NCBI GenBank assembly: GCA_030684775.1
Contig: JAUXXW010000117.1
Span: 1-49,635 of the forward strand
DNA from: Pseudomonadota bacterium
GTDB lineage: Bacteria; Pseudomonadota; Gammaproteobacteria; Burkholderiales; Thiobacillaceae
Reading direction: 5' to 3'
Length of the DNA: 49,635 bases
Shown here: one piece after another, positions 8,836-19,068 of the stretch
Numbering within the stretch: the first letter of the stretch is position 1
Layout: each line of letters starts with the position of its first letter
Made by a program: the position numbers and the translations under genes
The notes under the pieces: generated by a model
Databases searched by the model: none
Told to the model about the DNA's origin: nothing
Seen by the model: only the letters and a program-made list of their open reading frames with translations

Positions 8836-10170
8836 CTACGACTCTCCTTCCAGCTTTTTCACCAACACCTTGGAGCGCCGTTGCCAGTTGTACATGGCCT
8901 GGCGCGGTGCCGGCAGATCTTCCAGAGTACCCAGGGCGAAGCCACGTTCGATGAACCAGTGCGCGGTGCGCGTGGTGAGTACGAACAACTGGGTCAGGCC
9001 GAGTTCCCGCGCGGCATCCTCGACCGCCGCGAGCAGGGCGTCGCCGCGGCCGCCGCGCTGAAATCCCGGCGCCACCGCGAGGCAGGCCATCTCGGCCGCC
9101 TGGACTTCCGGGAACGGGTAGAGCGCGACGCAGCCGACGATGCGGCCATCGAGTTCATCGACGAAAAACTGTTCCACTTCCTGTTCCAGCAACTCGCGCG
9201 AGCGCCGCACCAGAATGCCGTCGGCCTCCAGCGGTTCGATCACCGAGAGGATGCCGCCGACGTCGTCGATACTCGCCGGCCGCAGGCTTTCCACCGACTG
9301 GCGGGTAATCATGGTGCCGACGCCGGCATGGGTGAACAGTTCCATGAGCAGGGCGCCATCGACATCCGCGCTGACCAGATGCACCTTGGCCACGCCTTTC
9401 TTGCAGGCATGAGCGGCGTGCGGCAGATACAGCGCCATGTCGCCTTCCGGCAGGTCGCGCAGCAGCTTGGGCACCTGCGCGGCGGTGACCCGGTTGATGC
9501 GGCGGCCTTTGCCATCGACGGTGTCGCCGTGGTCGAGGATGAACACCAGTTTGTCCGCCGCCAGCGCGATGGCGGCCTGGGTGGCCACCTCCTCAAGCGT
9601 CAGGTTGAACACTTCGCCGGTGGGGGAATAGCCGATCGGCGAGAGCAGGACGATCTCGCCGGCATCGAGACGGTCGCGGATGGGCGCGACGGCAATCTTG
9701 CGCACCTCGCCGGTGAACAGCAGATCGACGCCATCGACCACGCCGGCCGGCTGCGCGGTGACGTAATTGCCGGAAGCGACGCGAATATCGGCGCCGGCCA
9801 TCGGTGTGTTGGGTAGACCGACGGAAAGCATGCTTTCGATATCCACGCGCACCGAGCCGACCGCATCCTTGACGTGTTCAAGCGCCTCGGCATCGGTTAC
9901 CCGGCGGCCGCGCACGTACTGCGCTTCGGCGCTGATGCGTTCCTCCACCTGCGGCCGCACCCCATGCACCAGGACCAGGCGCACGCCGAGGGCGTTGAGC
10001 AGGTTGATGTCGTGGACCAGATCGACGAAATCCTCGCGCAACATCGCGTCGCCGCCGAAGGCCAGCACGAAGGTTTTTCCGCGAAACGCGTGGATGTAGG
10101 GCGCGGCCGCGCGAAACCACTCGACGAAGGCGGTGGCGCTCGCCTCCTTTGCCGTGACCGTTTTTGTCAT
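8836..10170 (-). CDS. argA: N-acetylglutamate synthase (ArgA, kinase-GNAT form)
   Basis: A 444-residue two-domain enzyme that makes N-acetylglutamate from glutamate and acetyl-CoA, the first step of arginine synthesis. The N-terminal amino-acid-kinase-like domain (about 15-290) carries the arginine-binding regulatory fold: LAFGGDAM, then LVLVHGVRPQVEER. The C-terminal GNAT domain (about 300-440) has the acetyl-CoA loop QRGGRGDALL. The size matches E. coli ArgA (443). It starts at the ATG at 10170. Arginine feedback inhibition is expected for the family. The gene lies upstream of the binding-protein/GGDEF-EAL pair on the same strand, separated by 51 bases. Confidence 0.96.
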   Translation of the reverse strand: MTKTVTAKEASATAFVEWFRAAAPYIHAFRGKTFVLAFGGDAMLREDFVDLVHDINLLNALGVRLVLVHGVRPQVEERISAEAQYVRGRRVTDAEALEHVKDAVGSVRVDIESMLSVGLPNTPMAGADIRVASGNYVTAQPAGVVDGVDLLFTGEVRKIAVAPIRDRLDAGEIVLLSPIGYSPTGEVFNLTLEEVATQAAIALAADKLVFILDHGDTVDGKGRRINRVTAAQVPKLLRDLPEGDMALYLPHAAHACKKGVAKVHLVSADVDGALLMELFTHAGVGTMITRQSVESLRPASIDDVGGILSVIEPLEADGILVRRSRELLEQEVEQFFVDELDGRIVGCVALYPFPEVQAAEMACLAVAPGFQRGGRGDALLAAVEDAARELGLTQLFVLTTRTAHWFIERGFALGTLEDLPAPRQAMYNWQRRSKVLVKKLEGES

Positions 10171-10249
10171 GACTGCGATTCCCTAATTTTCAAAATGCTG
10201 GTGATGTTACGGCGGAACGTTGGAAAACTTGAGGCGGGTAGGCCGACGG

Positions 10250-11152
10250 TTACCTGAAATCCCCCCATACCGCCTGCATCGCCGCCAGCGCCGCCAGGGC
10301 CGCTGTTTCCGTTCGCAGCACGCGCGGCCCCAGGCGCAGACCATGAAAACCGGCAGCGCGCGCCAACTTGCGCTCGGCCGGATCGAAGCCGCCCTCGGGG
10401 CCGGCGAGCAGCAGGATCGGCGAAGTCGGTGGCGGCAAGTCACGCAGGCAGAGGTCGCCTTCGGGGTCGAGCAGCAAACGCAGACTCCCCTCCCCCCTCG
10501 GGGGAGGGGCAGGGGAGAGGGAGCTCGGGTGGATAGCGAGAGCCTGGTCAATCTTGGTGGGGGGTGTGGCGCCTGATTCCGGCGGTGTCGGCAATTGCAA
10601 ACGCCGTTCCCTCACCCCTAGCCCCTCTCCCCCCGGGAGAGGGGCTAGGGGTGAGGGAGGGGGAGGGGAGAGCGTACGCACCCAGGCCGTAAATTCCTGG
10701 ATTTCCGCCACCGGCGGCAACACGTTGCGCCCACATTGCTCGCAGGCGGCACTCACCACGCCTTGCCAGTGGGCACGCCGCTTGATCGCTTTTTCCTCGT
10801 TGAGCCGAACAACGCTGCGTCGCATCGTCAGGGGCTGAATCGCGGTCACTCCCAGTTCCACCGCTTTTTGCAGGGTGTAATCCATGCGTTCGCCGCTGGA
10901 AATGCCTTGCGCCAGACGCACCTGGAGTGGCGATTCACGCGCCGGTTCATGACGACTGGCAAGACGCACGGAGGCGCCCTTGCCTCCCACGTTTTCCAGC
11001 ACGCCGTGGTATTCGGCGCCGTCGCCGTTGAACAGCACCACGGCCTCGCCGGCACGCAGCCGCAGGACGCCGACGGCATGACGCGCCACCGCGTCGGGCA
11101 GCGTCACGAGATGATCGGGCGCGAGTGAGAGATCACAGTAAAAGCGTGGCAT
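10250..11152 (-). CDS. rsmE: 16S rRNA (uracil-1498-N3)-methyltransferase with in-frame repeat insertion
   Basis: A SPOUT-class methyltransferase that methylates U1498 of 16S rRNA using SAM. From the ATG at 11152 it has 300 residues (MPRFYCD start), against about 240-245 for the family. Core motifs are present: QGISSGERMDYTLQKAVELG at 82-101, LLAGPEGGF at 248-256 and LGPRVLRTETA at 274-284. The extra length is a proline/glycine-rich block at about 161-223 encoded by two palindromic repeats that keep the frame. It would fall on the surface between the PUA-like/linker region and the SAM-binding knot. The gene is probably still functional. It is divergent from the next gene, with 67 bases between starts. 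Confidence 0.93.
   Translation of the reverse strand: MPRFYCDLSLAPDHLVTLPDAVARHAVGVLRLRAGEAVVLFNGDGAEYHGVLENVGGKGASVRLASRHEPARESPLQVRLAQGISSGERMDYTLQKAVELGVTAIQPLTMRRSVVRLNEEKAIKRRAHWQGVVSAACEQCGRNVLPPVAEIQEFTAWVRTLSPPPPSPLAPLPGGEGLGVRERRLQLPTPPESGATPPTKIDQALAIHPSSLSPAPPPRGEGSLRLLLDPEGDLCLRDLPPPTSPILLLAGPEGGFDPAERKLARAAGFHGLRLGPRVLRTETAALAALAAMQAVWGDFR
10485..10530. repeat. R5 palindromic repeat inside rsmE
   Basis: CTCCCCTCCCCCC and GGGGGAGGGG form an imperfect inverted repeat within the coding sequence of rsmE. It encodes the Pro-rich SSLSPAPPPRGEGS segment. Confidence 0.8.
10609..10657. repeat. R5 palindromic repeat inside rsmE, perfect 23-bp arms
   Basis: The arms at 10609-10631 and 10635-10657 are perfect inverted copies with a 3-base loop, beginning CCCTCACCCCTAGCC. 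The element is translated in frame as part of the LAPLPGGEGLGVRER block of RsmE. Confidence 0.92.
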
Positions 11153-11219
11153 GGACGGCAGAGTAGGGGTTTTGACGAGTGCTATTATCGGCCGCACTTA
11201 TTTCTGGCGGAGCCTCAAA

Positions 11220-11771
11220 ATGGTGCGTATGGAAACCCCGGTTTGCGATTTTGGCTGGAAAGCCCCGGATTTCAGCCTGCCCGGCGTCGATGGCAAGACC
11301 TGGACCTTGCAACAGGCGGCCGGCCCGAACGGGGTGCTGGTGATGTTCATCTGCAATCACTGCCCCTATGTGAAAGCGGTGATCGACCGCATCGTGCGCG
11401 ACGTGGCGGAACTAAAAACGCTGGGCATCAATGCCATCGCCATCATGTCCAACGACCCCGCCGAGTATCCGGAAGACAGCTTCGACAACATGCGGCGCAT
11501 CGCTGACGAACTCGGCTTTCCCATGCCCTATGTCCTGGACGAGAGCCAGGCAGTCGCGCGCCGTTACGACGCGGTTTGCACGCCGGACTTCTTCGGCTTC
11601 AACCGCAGCCTGGAACTGCAATATCGCGGCCGCCTCGACGCATCGCGCAAGGAAGCCGCCGCCGACGCCCGTCGTGACCTGTTCGAGGCCATGAAACAGG
11701 TGGCCGAGACCCAACGCGGCCCGACAGAACAGATTCCCAGCATGGGCTGCTCGATCAAATGGCGGGAATGA
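11220..11771 (+). CDS. Thioredoxin-fold (AhpC/TSA-like) protein with CNHC motif
   Basis: A 183-residue cytoplasmic protein of the redoxin/AhpC-TSA fold. The N-terminal APDFSLPGVDG pattern is followed by FICNHCPYV, where Cys45 and Cys48 form a CxxC redox site. It belongs to a widespread bacterial group annotated only as thioredoxin family. It lacks the usual peroxiredoxin PxxxTxxC site, so a disulfide or peroxide reductase role is uncertain. The ATG at 11220 has GGCGGAG about 8 bases upstream; a second ATG at 11229 is possible. The 3' end overlaps the next gene by ATGA, indicating an operon of two. Confidence 0.8.
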   Translation: MVRMETPVCDFGWKAPDFSLPGVDGKTWTLQQAAGPNGVLVMFICNHCPYVKAVIDRIVRDVAELKTLGINAIAIMSNDPAEYPEDSFDNMRRIADELGFPMPYVLDESQAVARRYDAVCTPDFFGFNRSLELQYRGRLDASRKEAAADARRDLFEAMKQVAETQRGPTEQIPSMGCSIKWRE

Positions 11772-12574
11772 AAGCACTACTCGACCAAGTCATCGCCGCC
11801 GCCCGCACTGTCGGGCGCGAGGAGGTGATGCCGCGCTATCTCAAGGTCGCGCACCAGCGCAAGGTAGACGGCAGCCTGCTCACCGAGGCCGATCTCGCCG
11901 CGCAAAGCGCCCTGTTCGCGCGACTCCACGCCATCGCGCCCTACCCCATGCTCGGCGAGGAAATGAGCGAGGACGAGCAGAAAGCCGTTTGGGAAAAAGG
12001 CGATGCCGGGTTCTGGTGCGTGGACCCCATCGACGGCACCAGCAACTTCGTCAACGGCCTACCCTTCTTCGCCATTTCCATTGCCCTGGTTCAACACGGC
12101 CGCACGGTTTTGGGCGTGGTCTATGACCCGCAGGCCGACGAGGCCTTCTATGCGTCCGAAGGTGGCGGCGCTTTCATGAATGGCGACCCGTTGCCTTTGA
12201 AACTGCCGCCCGACACTTTGAATCGCTGCATGGCCGGGGTCGATCTGAAGCGCATCGACCGTGTCCTGGCCGGCGATCTGGCGCGGGAACATCCCTACGC
12301 CTCGCAGCGTAACCTCGGCGCCAGCACGCTCGACTGGTGCTATGTGGCCGCCGGCCGCCTGCACATCTACCTGCACGGCGGCCAGAAAATGTGGGACTAC
12401 GCGGCCGGCTGGCTGATCCTGAAAGAAGCCGGCGCCGCCGTTTGCGGCCTTAATGGCGACGAGTTCCTGGCGGCCGATCCCTGGTGTCGCTCGGTGCTGG
12501 CGGCGCAGACCCCGGAATTGCTGGCACAGTGGCGGGACTGGGTGTCCCGCAGACTGGAAATGGCAAAACACTGA
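11768..12574 (+). CDS. Inositol monophosphatase-family phosphatase
   Basis: A 268-residue Mg-dependent phosphatase of the IMPase/FBPase superfamily. The metal-binding motifs are present: GEEMSEDE at 63-70, DPIDGTSNF at 86-94 and WDYAAG near residue 208. The substrate cannot be read from the sequence; candidates are inositol phosphate, histidinol phosphate (HisN type) or 3'-phosphoadenosine phosphates (CysQ type). The start at 11768 gives a four-base overlap with the preceding stop; an in-frame ATG at 11759 is less likely. The TGA stop lies at the start of a duplicated segment that carries R1 repeats. Confidence 0.88.
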   Translation: MKALLDQVIAAARTVGREEVMPRYLKVAHQRKVDGSLLTEADLAAQSALFARLHAIAPYPMLGEEMSEDEQKAVWEKGDAGFWCVDPIDGTSNFVNGLPFFAISIALVQHGRTVLGVVYDPQADEAFYASEGGGAFMNGDPLPLKLPPDTLNRCMAGVDLKRIDRVLAGDLAREHPYASQRNLGASTLDWCYVAAGRLHIYLHGGQKMWDYAAGWLILKEAGAAVCGLNGDEFLAADPWCRSVLAAQTPELLAQWRDWVSRRLEMAKH

Positions 12575-12621
12575 CATTTTGCAGGCGGCGATGCTTATTT
12601 CCCGGCTATGGAACAGGCGCT

Positions 12622-12694
12622 GTAGGTTGGGCAAAGCGAAGCGTGCCCAACAACCCGTCGCCATGTTGGGCACGCTTCGCTTTGCCCAACCTAC
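12622..12694. repeat. Palindromic repeat R1
   Basis: A full R1 with arms GTAGGTTGGGCAAAGCGAAG and its mirror, separated by about 14 bases (ACCCGTCGCCAT region). Confidence 0.93.
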
Positions 12695-12750
12695 GTCACT
12701 GACATTTTGCGGGCGGCGATGCTTGTTTCCCGGCTATGGAACGGGTGCTG

Positions 12751-12779
12751 TTGGGCACGCTTCGCTTTGCCCAACCTAC
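12751..12779. repeat. Half R1 repeat
   Basis: Only the right arm TTGGGCACGCTTCG...CCAACCTAC is present, in the second unit of the tandem duplication. Confidence 0.9.
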
Positions 12780-13016
12780 GTCACTACGATTACTGAGGCA
12801 GCTTGCGAATCAGGATTAACAATCCTTTCCAAAAGCCTCCAATAATGTCGTTGTGCACCGCACCAGAGGCGGCTTCCTGGCCGATTCCATAAGCGAGCGA
12901 CAACAGCATATAAAAACATTTTAATTTTTCCTGGTCCAACCCCACCGCCCCGCAGCAAGCAAGGCCGCAAGGCCGATTATGCCGCTCCGAGTAGAGCTTT
13001 CAGACGCTTATAGGGC

Positions 13017-13046
13017 TTGCTCTGGCATAAGGGGCTTGCTCATAAT
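13017..13046 (+). promoter_or_regulatory. Possible tkt promoter with direct repeats
   Basis: TTGCTC (13017-13022) and CATAAT (13041-13046), spaced 18 bases, resemble a sigma-70 promoter 60 bases before tkt. GGGCTTGCTC occurs at 13013-13022 and again at 13032-13041, a 10-bp direct repeat at 19-base spacing, roughly two helical turns. This could be a regulator site. The call is by eye only. Confidence 0.35.
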
Positions 13047-13105
13047 TAAAGCTTTCCGCCCGGACTGGGTGTTGATACCGGTTTTTTTCTTGAGGAATCA
13101 AAGAC

Positions 13106-15094
13106 ATGGCAACACGTAACGACCTCGCGAACGCCATCCGCGCCCTGGCGATGGATGCTGTGCAGAAAGCCAATTCCGGCCACCCTGGTGCCCCCATGGG
13201 CATGGCGGAAATCTCGGAAGTGGTGTGGAACCATCACATGCGCCACAACCCGACCAACCCCAAGTGGGCCGACCGCGACCGCTTCGTGCTGTCCAATGGC
13301 CACGGCTCCATGCTGATCTACGCGCTGCTGCACCTGACCGGCTACGACCTCAGCATCGACGACCTGAAGAGCTTCCGCCAACTGCATTCCAAGACCCCGG
13401 GCCACCCCGAGCTGGGTTACACCCCCGGCGTCGAGACAACCACCGGCCCCCTCGGCCAAGGCATCACCAACGCGGTCGGCATGGCGCTGGCCGAGAAGCT
13501 GATGGCGCATGAGTTCAACAAGCCCGGCCTCGACATCGTCAACCATCACACCTACGTGTTCATGGGTGACGGCTGCATGATGGAAGGCATCTCGCACGAA
13601 GCCTGTGCCCTGGCCGGCACCTGGCACCTGAACAAGCTGATCGCCTTCTGGGACGACAACGGCATCTCCATCGACGGCCACACCGACGGCTGGTTCACCG
13701 AAGACACCCCGAAACGTTTCGAAGCCTATGGCTGGAACGTGATTGCCGGCGTCAACGGCCACGACGCAGTTGCCATCGAAGCCGCCGTGCAGAAAGCCAA
13801 GCAGTCCGCTGACCGCCCCACCCTGATCTGCTGCAAGACCATCATCGGCAAGGGTTCCCCGAACAAGGAAGGCACCCACGATGTACACGGCGCCGCCCTG
13901 GGCAACGCTGAAATCGAAGCCACCCGCAAGCACATCGGCTGGAACCACGAGCCCTTCGTCATTCCCCAGGACGTCTACGACGGCTGGGACGCCAAGACCA
14001 AGGGCGAGGGCCTGGAAAAGCTGTGGAACAACAAGTTCGCCGAATACGCGACCCAGTTCCCCGAGCTGGCTGCTGAATTCACCCGCCGCATGAATGGCGA
14101 ACTGCCCGCCGACTGGAATGGCCGCGTGCAAGCCGCGCTGGCCACCACCCTGGAAAAAGCGGAAAACGTCGCCACTCGCAAGTCCAGCCAACTGGCCATC
14201 GAGCGTCTGGTTTCCACGTTGCCCGAGCGTGTCGGCGGTTCCGCCGACCTGACCGGTTCCAACCTGACCAACTGGCCTGGCTGCCACCCCCTGCACCGCA
14301 ACCCGGGCGGCAACTACATCTCCTACGGCGTGCGCGAGTTCGGCATGAGCCACATCATGAACGGCATGGCGCTGCACGGTGGCCTGTTCCCGTTCGGCGG
14401 CACTTTCCTGATGTTCTCGGAATACGCCCGCAACGCCCTGCGCATGTCGGCGTTGATGAAGCAGCGCGTGGTCTACGTGTTCACCCATGACTCCATCGGT
14501 CTGGGCGAAGACGGCCCGACCCACCAGCCGGTCGAGCAGACAGCCACCCTGCGCATGATCCCCAACATGACCGTCTGGCGTCCCTGCGACAGCACCGAGA
14601 CCCTGGTCGCCTGGGCGGCCAGCGTCGAGAAGGCGGATGGGCCGAGCTGCCACATTCTGTCGCGCCAGAACCTGCCCTTCGTCAAGCGTTCCGACGCTCA
14701 GATCGCCGACATCCGCAAGGGTGGCTATGTGATCTCCGATTGCGCGGGTGAGGCCAAGGTGGTGCTGATCGCCACCGGTTCCGAAGTGGAACTGGCGATG
14801 AAGGCCCAGGAAGCCCTGAAGGCCGAAGGCATCGCCGCCCGCGTGGTGTCCATGCCTTCCACCAACGTGTTCGACAAGCAGGACAAGGCCTACAAGGACA
14901 GCGTGATGCTGCCCACCGTGCACAAGGTCGCCATCGAAGCCGGCGTCACCGACGGCTGGTGGAAGTACGTCGGCCTGCGCGGCGCCGTGATCGGTCTGGA
15001 TCGTTTCGGCGAATCCGCCCCCGCTCCGGAGTTGTTCAAGGAGTTCGGCTTCACCGTCGAGAACGTGGTCGCCACGGTCAAGGGCATTCTGTAA
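13106..15094 (+). CDS. tkt: Transketolase
   Basis: A 662-residue thiamine-diphosphate enzyme that moves two-carbon ketol units between sugar phosphates in the pentose phosphate and Calvin pathways. Family marks are [12 protein letters not shown] near residue 24, the GDGCMMEG thiamine motif near 154, and [15 protein letters not shown] near 470 in the pyrimidine-binding domain. It has the usual full length and three-domain order. TTGAGGAATC precedes the ATG. It heads the run tkt-gap-pgk-pyk-fba, which serves glycolysis/gluconeogenesis and, in autotrophs, CO2 fixation. No RuBisCO or phosphoribulokinase gene is present here to decide that. Confidence 0.97.
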   Translation: MATRNDLANAIRALAMDAVQKANSGHPGAPMGMAEISEVVWNHHMRHNPTNPKWADRDRFVLSNGHGSMLIYALLHLTGYDLSIDDLKSFRQLHSKTPGHPELGYTPGVETTTGPLGQGITNAVGMALAEKLMAHEFNKPGLDIVNHHTYVFMGDGCMMEGISHEACALAGTWHLNKLIAFWDDNGISIDGHTDGWFTEDTPKRFEAYGWNVIAGVNGHDAVAIEAAVQKAKQSADRPTLICCKTIIGKGSPNKEGTHDVHGAALGNAEIEATRKHIGWNHEPFVIPQDVYDGWDAKTKGEGLEKLWNNKFAEYATQFPELAAEFTRRMNGELPADWNGRVQAALATTLEKAENVATRKSSQLAIERLVSTLPERVGGSADLTGSNLTNWPGCHPLHRNPGGNYISYGVREFGMSHIMNGMALHGGLFPFGGTFLMFSEYARNALRMSALMKQRVVYVFTHDSIGLGEDGPTHQPVEQTATLRMIPNMTVWRPCDSTETLVAWAASVEKADGPSCHILSRQNLPFVKRSDAQIADIRKGGYVISDCAGEAKVVLIATGSEVELAMKAQEALKAEGIAARVVSMPSTNVFDKQDKAYKDSVMLPTVHKVAIEAGVTDGWWKYVGLRGAVIGLDRFGESAPAPELFKEFGFTVENVVATVKGIL

Positions 15095-15106
15095 ATCGAG
15101 TCGGCA

Positions 15107-15163
15107 GTAGTCAGTTGGCGGTTGGCAGTTTCTGTCGACCGCCAACCGCTAACTACCAACTAC
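15107..15163. repeat. Imperfect inverted repeat between tkt and gap
   Basis: GTAGTCAG...GCGGTTGGC and a partial mirror, CGCCAACCGCTAACTAC, with spacer TTTCTGTCGA. It could form a hairpin that sets relative tkt and gap expression. Confidence 0.6.
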
Positions 15164-15192
15164 CCGGACATTTCATTTCATCTAGGAGATAA

Positions 15193-16194
<1,002 letters not shown>

Positions 16195-16202
16195 GTTCTG
16201 AC

Positions 16203-16277
16203 GTAGGTTGGGCAAAGCGAAGCGTCCCCAACAAGCAAGCGTGTCCAGTTGGGCACGCTTCGCTTTGCCCAACCTAC
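16203..16277. repeat. Palindromic repeat R1
   Basis: A full R1 copy between gap and pgk. Its left arm has one mismatch (GCGTCCCC for GCGTGCCC). Confidence 0.9.
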
Positions 16278-16348
16278 CCCGACAATCCCGTGAGCCGTAA
16301 GGCCTGAGCCCACTCAATCCTTACCACTTACTTTCCAGGAGCACCCAA

Positions 16349-17533
16349 ATGGCCAAATTTCTTCGTATGACTGACCTCGACCTCAAGGGTAAGCGCGTCT
16401 TCATCCGCGCTGACCTCAACGTCCCCGTCAAGGAAGGCAAGGTCACCTCCGACGCCCGCATCACCGCGTCCATGCCCACCATCGAGCACGCCCTCAAGGC
16501 CGGCGCCAAGGTCATGGTCACCTCGCACCTGGGCCGCCCGACGGAAGGAGAGTGGACGCCTGAAGTTTCTCTGCAGCCGGTCGCCGACGTCATGGCCGAG
16601 AAGCTGGGCAAGCCGGTGCGGCTGATCAAGGATTGGGTCGACGGCGGTTTCGATGTCGCCGAGGGCGAAGTCGTGCTGCTGGAAAACTGCCGCGTCAACA
16701 AGGGCGAGAAGAAGAACGTCGAGGAAACCGCGAAGAAGTACGCCGCCTTGTGCGACGTGTTCGTGCTGGACGCCTTCGGCACCGCCCACCGCGCCCAGGC
16801 CTCCACCTACGGCATCGCCGAATTCGCGCCCACCGCCTGCGCCGGCATCCTGGTCAGCCAGGAACTGGAAGCCCTGGACAAGGCACTGGCCAACCCGGCC
16901 CGTCCCATGGTCGCCATCGTCGGCGGCTCCAAGGTCTCCACCAAGCTGACTGTATTGGAAGCCCTGTCCGAGAAGTGCGAGCAACTGGTGGTCGGCGGCG
17001 GCATCGCCAACACCTTCCTCAAGGCCACCGGCAAGAACGTCGGCAAGTCGCTCTGTGAAGATGACCTGGTGCCCACCGCCCAGGCGCTGATCAGCAAGAT
17101 GACCGCGCGTGGCGCCACCATCCCCATCGCCGTGGACGTGGTCTGCGGCAAGAAATTCGATGCCAACGAACCCGCCGTTCTGAAGAACGCCGGTGATGTA
17201 GTCGACGACGACATGATTTTCGACATCGGCCCGAAGTCGGCCCAGGAACTCGTCGACATCATCATGAAGGCCGGCACCGTGGTGTGGAATGGCCCCGTGG
17301 GCGTATTCGAGTTCGACCAGTTCGGCGAAGGCACCAAGGCCATCGCCATGGCCATCGCCAATACCAAGGCTTTCACCCTGGCCGGCGGCGGCGACACCAT
17401 CGCCGCCATCCAGAAGTACGACATCTACGACAAGGTGACCTACATTTCCACCGCCGGCGGCGCCTTCCTGGAATATCTGGAGGGCAAGGTTCTGCCCGCC
17501 GTGGATATCCTGGAAAAGCGCGCTGCGGGCTGA
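16349..17533 (+). CDS. pgk: Phosphoglycerate kinase
   Basis: A 394-residue enzyme that transfers phosphate between 1,3-bisphosphoglycerate and ADP. The N-terminal substrate domain has RADLNVPV (Arg, Asp and Asn of the triose site) and [10 protein letters not shown]. The C-terminal nucleotide domain has [15 protein letters not shown] and the late GGGDTIAA / [13 protein letters not shown]. The length is typical for bacteria. CCAGGAGC precedes the ATG. It is followed by repeat R2 and pyk. Confidence 0.97.
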   Translation: MAKFLRMTDLDLKGKRVFIRADLNVPVKEGKVTSDARITASMPTIEHALKAGAKVMVTSHLGRPTEGEWTPEVSLQPVADVMAEKLGKPVRLIKDWVDGGFDVAEGEVVLLENCRVNKGEKKNVEETAKKYAALCDVFVLDAFGTAHRAQASTYGIAEFAPTACAGILVSQELEALDKALANPARPMVAIVGGSKVSTKLTVLEALSEKCEQLVVGGGIANTFLKATGKNVGKSLCEDDLVPTAQALISKMTARGATIPIAVDVVCGKKFDANEPAVLKNAGDVVDDDMIFDIGPKSAQELVDIIMKAGTVVWNGPVGVFEFDQFGEGTKAIAMAIANTKAFTLAGGGDTIAAIQKYDIYDKVTYISTAGGAFLEYLEGKVLPAVDILEKRAAG

Positions 17534-17536
17534 ACG

Positions 17537-17596
17537 GTAGGAGCGGACCGCGTCCGCGATGCAACGGTAAAGATCGCGGACTTGGTCCGCTCCTAC
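17537..17596. repeat. Palindromic repeat R2 between pgk and pyk
   Basis: The left arm GTAGGAGCGGACCGCGTCCG and the right arm ending GGTCCGCTCCTAC pair with a short loop. A second full copy lies at 46968-47028. Confidence 0.9.
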
Positions 17597-17612
17597 GTCA
17601 CCCGGATAAATC

Positions 17613-19046
17613 ATGTTACGAAGAACCAAAATCGTCGCCACACTCGGTCCCGCTTGCGCGGACCCCAAGGTCCTGGACAGGATGCTGGAAGCCGGGGTGG
17701 ACGTCGTCCGCCTCAACTTCTCCCACGGCACCGCCGAGGAACATCAACAACGCTGCGAGCTGGTGCGCTCGCTGGCCAAGACGCGCGGTCGCGCCGTCGG
17801 CGTGCTGGTCGACCTGCAAGGCCCGAAGATTCGCATCGGCAAGTTCAAGGACGGCAAGATCACCCTGAGCCCCGGCGACCCCTTCATCCTTGACGCCACC
17901 TGCAAACTGGGCGACCAGACCAAGGTCGGCCTCGATTACCCGCAACTGGTGAAGGATGTCGCGCGCGGCGCCACCCTGCTGCTGGACGACGGCCGCATCG
18001 AAATGTGGGTGGAAGAGGTCAAGGGCGACGAAGTGTTCTGCAAGGTCGTGCAGGGCGGCGTGTTGTCCAACAATAAGGGCATCAACCGCAAGGGCGGTGG
18101 CCTCTCCGCCGCCGCGCTGACCGAGAAGGACATCGAGGACATCAAGACCGCCGCCGCGATCAAGGCGGATTACCTCGCCGTCTCCTTCCCGCGCTCCGCC
18201 GCCGACATTCAGCAGGCGCGCGAAATTCTGCACGCCGCCGGCGGCCGCGCCTGGATCGTCGCCAAGATCGAGCGGGCCGAGGCGATCGAGGAACTCGACG
18301 AAATCCTCAACGCCTCCGACGCCATCATGGTGGCGCGCGGCGATCTGGGCGTGGAAGTCGGCGATGCCGCCGTGCCGGCGTTGCAGAAGCGCATGACCAA
18401 GATGGCGCGGGAAAAGAACAAGGTGGTCATCACCGCCACGCAGATGATGGAGTCGATGATCGAAAACCCGATTCCCACCCGCGCCGAGGTATCCGATGTC
18501 GCCAACGCGGTGCTGGATGGCACCGACGCGGTGATGCTCTCGGCCGAGACCGCCGCCGGCAAGTATCCGGTGGAGGCGATTTCCGCCATGAACCGGGTCT
18601 GCCTGGAGGCGGAGAAGGAGCTGGAACAGACCTTCGGCTCGCGCATGCTCGACCACGGCTTCCTGCGCGTCGACGAGGCCATTGCCATGTCCGCCGCCTT
18701 CACCGCCCTGCATCTCAACGTCAAGGCGATCGCCGCCATGACCCAGTCCGGCTCCACCGCCTTGTGGATGAGCCGGATCAGCACCCATGTGCCGATCTAC
18801 GCCTTGACGCCGGAAACCGAGACCCGTAGAAAGGTGACCCTTTTCCGCGGCGTCTATCCGGTCAACTTCCGCCCTTCCAGCAACGAACGTGATCAGTTGC
18901 TCGCCGAGGCGGAAGACGAACTGCGGCGGCGCGGCGCGGTACGCAATGGCGACCTGATTCTGCTCACCATCGGCGAGCCGATCGGCAAGCCCGGTGGCAC
19001 CAATACCCTGAAAATCGTTCGCGTAGGCGAACGCAAAAAAGCCTGA
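17613..19046 (+). CDS. pyk: Pyruvate kinase
   Basis: A 477-residue enzyme that makes pyruvate and ATP from phosphoenolpyruvate. The N-terminal [11 protein letters not shown] and [14 protein letters not shown] open the barrel. The active-site lysine motif is VAKIERAEA, then [10 protein letters not shown] and [20 protein letters not shown] (20 residues), and [14 protein letters not shown]. The C-terminal allosteric domain is present to the end ([12 protein letters not shown]). An R2 repeat sits in the gap from pgk. It would drive the last step of glycolysis, next to genes that can run in both directions. Confidence 0.97.
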   Translation: MLRRTKIVATLGPACADPKVLDRMLEAGVDVVRLNFSHGTAEEHQQRCELVRSLAKTRGRAVGVLVDLQGPKIRIGKFKDGKITLSPGDPFILDATCKLGDQTKVGLDYPQLVKDVARGATLLLDDGRIEMWVEEVKGDEVFCKVVQGGVLSNNKGINRKGGGLSAAALTEKDIEDIKTAAAIKADYLAVSFPRSAADIQQAREILHAAGGRAWIVAKIERAEAIEELDEILNASDAIMVARGDLGVEVGDAAVPALQKRMTKMAREKNKVVITATQMMESMIENPIPTRAEVSDVANAVLDGTDAVMLSAETAAGKYPVEAISAMNRVCLEAEKELEQTFGSRMLDHGFLRVDEAIAMSAAFTALHLNVKAIAAMTQSGSTALWMSRISTHVPIYALTPETETRRKVTLFRGVYPVNFRPSSNERDQLLAEAEDELRRRGAVRNGDLILLTIGEPIGKPGGTNTLKIVRVGERKKA

Positions 19047-19068
19047 TCAACCGAATAGGAGAAACAAG

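Larger units (their letters stand above)
12571..12780. repeat. Tandem duplication carrying R1 repeats
   Basis: A block beginning CTGACATTTTGC at 12571 recurs at 12699 with a few substitutions, and both copies run through GGCGGCGATGCTT and CCCGGCTATGGAAC. The first copy holds a full R1; the second holds only the R1 right half. It looks like a tandem duplication followed by loss of one arm. Confidence 0.85.
12575..13105. other. Gene-free stretch before tkt
   Basis: This 531-bp region has no credible gene. It holds the tandem duplication with R1 repeats (to 12780). An A+T-rich segment around 12910-12935 and paired direct repeats near 13010-13045 precede the tkt start and could be a promoter and control region. 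Confidence 0.7.

Noticed and set aside
10250-11152. rsmE as a pseudogene
   Set aside because: Despite the insertion the frame is open, and the SAM-binding and N-terminal motifs are present.
13046-15145. A 699-residue open frame opposite tkt
   Set aside because: It is a shadow of the transketolase gene in high-G+C DNA: no family sequence, no ribosome site, and the plus-strand product is a complete known enzyme.
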